Assembly: GCF_014863585.1 (NCBI RefSeq)
Contig: NZ_CP062253.1
Span: forward strand, 2,320,501 to 2,384,500
Source: Pseudomonas gozinkensis
GTDB lineage: Bacteria > Pseudomonadota > Gammaproteobacteria > Pseudomonadales > Pseudomonadaceae
Direction of reading: 5' to 3'
DNA length: 64,000 nucleotides
The position numbers and the translations under genes are program-made. Shown here piece by piece: positions 62,523 through 64,000 of the stretch; within the stretch, counting starts at the first letter, position 1, and every line of letters starts with the position of its first letter. The notes under the pieces are model-generated. The model was not told where the DNA came from. It was given only the letters and a program-made list of their open reading frames with translations, and ran no database searches.

Positions 62523-63038
62523 TTAAACGACTGGAGCACGCCAGTCATCGGAACCCGAAGTACCGGATACTTCGTGGGTCCAGGTGATTTTGCGGTAGGT
62601 GAACTGCACTTCTTCCAGGTGGGTGAAGTGCGAGTTGCCTGGATCCTGGCAGTTGTGCATTTTGTTGTTGATGGCGACGATGATCGCGTCTTCCAGTTTG
62701 GTGGTGTAGTAGTGCTCTTGGGTACCTTGAGCCGAAGTGCGGTACCACTGGATAACGATTTCGCTCATGCGCTCGCCGGAGGTCAGAGCAGCTTGCAGCA
62801 GTGGCGAAGCCTTGTCGTAGACCTTGGTGATGATCACTGGCTTGTGAACGCGTTGACCGGTTGGCTGACCGGATTGCGGGTCACGCGGGATGATCACGTC
62901 GTGGCTGAACGCCTGAACCATGACCTGGTCTTCGTGACCTTCCTGGTAGGTGTTGCCAACGGAGTCGGCGGTGAAGGCGCCGGCAGTGATCAGGCCTTGT
63001 TTTTCGCCGGTAACCGACATGTACGCTGGTGTTGCCAT
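62523..63038 (-). CDS. hcp: Hcp (TssD) T6SS tube protein
   Basis: A 171-aa Hcp1-family protein: MATPAYMSVTGEKQGLITAG, HDVIIPRDPQSGQPTGQRVH, KPVIITKVYDKASPLLQAAL and EEVQFTYRKITWTHEVSGTS. It forms hexameric rings of the T6SS tube. AGGAG sits 9 nt before ATG at 63038. First gene of the hcp-vgrG-adaptor-rhs-immunity unit; the core T6SS genes are not in this window, so this is an orphan (auxiliary) cluster. A sigma-54 promoter lies 71 bp upstream. Confidence 0.95.
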   Translation of the reverse strand: MATPAYMSVTGEKQGLITAGAFTADSVGNTYQEGHEDQVMVQAFSHDVIIPRDPQSGQPTGQRVHKPVIITKVYDKASPLLQAALTSGERMSEIVIQWYRTSAQGTQEHYYTTKLEDAIIVAINNKMHNCQDPGNSHFTHLEEVQFTYRKITWTHEVSGTSGSDDWRAPVV

Positions 63039-63108
63039 GGGAGGTGCTCCTTGCGGATAAAGTTAGGGTGCCCGGGAGGCGAAATCGCCCGGTGGGTGCC
63101 TGACTGCT

Positions 63109-63124
63109 ATCAAGGAGCGTGCCA
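63109..63124 (-). promoter_or_regulatory. Sigma-54 (-24/-12) promoter of hcp
   Basis: Leftward TGGCACGCTCCTTGAT: the -24 TGGCACG is perfect and the -12 reads TTGA, with GG and GA ten nucleotides apart. Transcription would start near 63097, leaving a leader of about 60 nt. Part of the gene-free stretch 63039-63352. Confidence 0.72.
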
Positions 63125-63207
63125 GCTTTTGGCGAGTCCCCGGGAACAGGGGGCTTCAGCGGTCTGGAATGCGGGTTTGAGCGTTTTTTGAACAGCCCAA
63201 TGGCTCG

Positions 63208-63334
63208 AAGTGCGCAAGAAGTTGCGCAGTACTGCGCAACTTCTTGCGCACTTGGCTGGAGGCCTTGAAGCACGTGGCCTCCAGCGGAATCGGTGAGCAT
63301 TTTTACAAAACAAGTGCGCAACTTCTTGCGCAGT
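63208..63334. promoter_or_regulatory. 46-bp palindrome plus third dyad: candidate hcp enhancer
   Basis: 63208-63253 is a perfect 46-bp palindrome made of two opposed dyads, TGCGCAAGAAGTTGCGCA (63211-63228) and TGCGCAACTTCTTGCGCA (63233-63250). The second form recurs at 63315-63332. The first lies 84 bp upstream of the sigma-54 -24 box, a usual distance for an activator site. Binding protein unknown. Confidence 0.7.
63255..63285. terminator. GC-rich hairpin after hglS, inside the hcp upstream region
   Basis: GCTGGAGGCC (63255-63264) and GGCCTCCAGC (63276-63285) make a perfect 10-bp stem with an 11-nt loop, 68 bp after the hglS-like stop. It lacks a good T-tract and may be a terminator or a structural element between the enhancer dyads. 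Confidence 0.45.
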
Positions 63335-63352
63335 ATGGCCAATTGCCGCTTT

Positions 63353-64000
63353 TTACGCGGATCGGGCGATTGAAGCGAGGCATTCCTCGATCGAGCGTTG
63401 CTGGGTTTCGGCGTACAACCCCAACTCATCAATGGTCGAACGCCCAAGGGCCAACTCGAACGCCTGCCGGTTGGAATGTTCGCCATAGTGCGCCTGTGCC
63501 GTATCCCCCAGGTTCGACTGAAAAATCCCTGCCGCACTCACCGGCAGGAAATCTTCGTACACCAGCGGCTCGGCTTTCACATAGCCGTCGCGTAATAACC
63601 CTTGCAGCGAAACGTCAGCGGGACGACTTCCTTTGTCTGTCAGGAAATAACGGAAATACGCCAGTTCCTGCTCGCGCATGCCCTCGAGGCTGTCAGGGAA
63701 TTCGCTGAAGTGCCGGGCCATCAGCGCGTTGTAGCGTGAGGCGTTTCCTTCGTTGGGGAAATCGCCCAGCTCATCGCGCGCCGCGTTCAGCAGTCGGTCG
63801 TACAACGCACGGCCCTTGGGAGTCAGCGCCGCGCCCCGTTGTTCGATTTCACCGAAGCGTGCGCTGTGGCTGCCGCGGGTTTGCGTCTGGTCGGTGAAGG
63901 CGATCGGCTCGTCCAGCGCCTTGAAACTGGTCTGACGCAACAGGATCGGGTGCTGCCGACGCGGTGGGCCTTCGATCACCGCTTTGGGCGTGATGCCGTG
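63353..64000 (-). CDS. hglS: 2-oxoadipate dioxygenase/decarboxylase, C-terminal part (HglS/YdcJ, DUF1338)
   Basis: The last 215 codons of a leftward gene whose 5' part lies beyond the window. The visible sequence starts HGITPKAVIEGPPRRQHPIL and continues with LLRQTSFKALDEPIAF, HSARFGEIEQRGAALTPKGR and LVYEDFLPVSAAGIFQSNLG, which I recognise as the DUF1338/YdcJ family. HglS converts 2-oxoadipate to 2-hydroxyglutarate in Pseudomonas D-lysine catabolism; it is a non-haem iron enzyme with a VOC-like fold. A conserved Glu in the FGEIEQRG block is probably an iron ligand. Unrelated to the T6SS island. Confidence 0.85.
   Translation of the reverse strand, partial: HGITPKAVIEGPPRRQHPILLRQTSFKALDEPIAFTDQTQTRGSHSARFGEIEQRGAALTPKGRALYDRLLNAARDELGDFPNEGNASRYNALMARHFSEFPDSLEGMREQELAYFRYFLTDKGSRPADVSLQGLLRDGYVKAEPLVYEDFLPVSAAGIFQSNLGDTAQAHYGEHSNRQAFELALGRSTIDELGLYAETQQRSIEECLASIARSA

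Overview
The window comes from a GC-rich gamma-proteobacterium that is almost certainly a Pseudomonas of the fluorescens/putida lineage. The evidence is the Pseudomonas-type REP/REPIN palindromes (GTGGGAGC..GCTCGCGAT family), a DUF6124 gene with its structured leader, a MnxS/MnxR-like two-component cluster, and the overall gene style. No RNA operons, tRNAs or CRISPR arrays were seen.

Layout. (1) 1-6.0 kb: curli. csgE (partial), csgF and csgG run rightward; csgB and a very long csgA run leftward. Between them lie REP repeats, a larger dispersed repeat, the DUF6124 gene, an orphan antitoxin and a RelE/ParE-type toxin-antitoxin pair. (2) 6.0-18.9 kb: two paralogous secreted proteins, then sensor kinase - multicopper oxidase - SCO1/cytochrome c fusion - second sensor kinase - NtrC-family regulator. 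This arrangement resembles the mnxS1/mnxS2/mnxR manganese-oxidation region of P. putida GB-1. A clear sigma-54 promoter sits in front of the oxidase. (3) 19.1-40.9 kb: a methyltransferase, then a leftward and mostly overlapping exopolysaccharide operon (ugd, epimerase, priming transferase, kinase-like protein, Wza, Wzz, glycosyltransferases, Wzy, deacetylase, Wzx, secreted glycosidase-like protein, acyltransferases, ChbG-type deacetylase), and a divergent membrane sulfatase/phosphoethanolamine-transferase-like gene. (4) 41-48.2 kb: an ABC/FtsX exporter with a lipocalin-like lipoprotein, a small periplasmic protein, a glycosyltransferase and a VanW protein. (5) 48.2-63.4 kb: an orphan type VI secretion island, hcp-vgrG-DUF4123 adaptor-rhs-immunity, followed by an AT-rich tail of displaced toxin tips and orphan immunity genes. 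The tail is punctuated by a family of palindromic elements, one of which is split by an IS4-like element with a 9-bp target duplication. (6) 63.35 kb to the end: the C-terminal part of a 2-oxoadipate dioxygenase/decarboxylase (HglS/YdcJ) gene.

How it fits together. Curli, exopolysaccharide and metal oxidation are surface/matrix functions and could cooperate in biofilm. The T6SS island is a self-contained effector delivery unit. Its promoter region has a sigma-54 -24/-12 element and, 84 bp upstream, a perfect 46-bp palindrome built from an 18-bp dyad that recurs a third time, which looks like an enhancer for a sigma-54 activator. The most unusual features are (a) the palindrome-toxin tip-immunity pattern in the tail of the Rhs island, (b) this hcp enhancer, (c) the multi-hairpin leader of the DUF6124 gene with a second copy of one of its motifs 1.6 kb away, and (d) the sigma-54 control of the multicopper oxidase.
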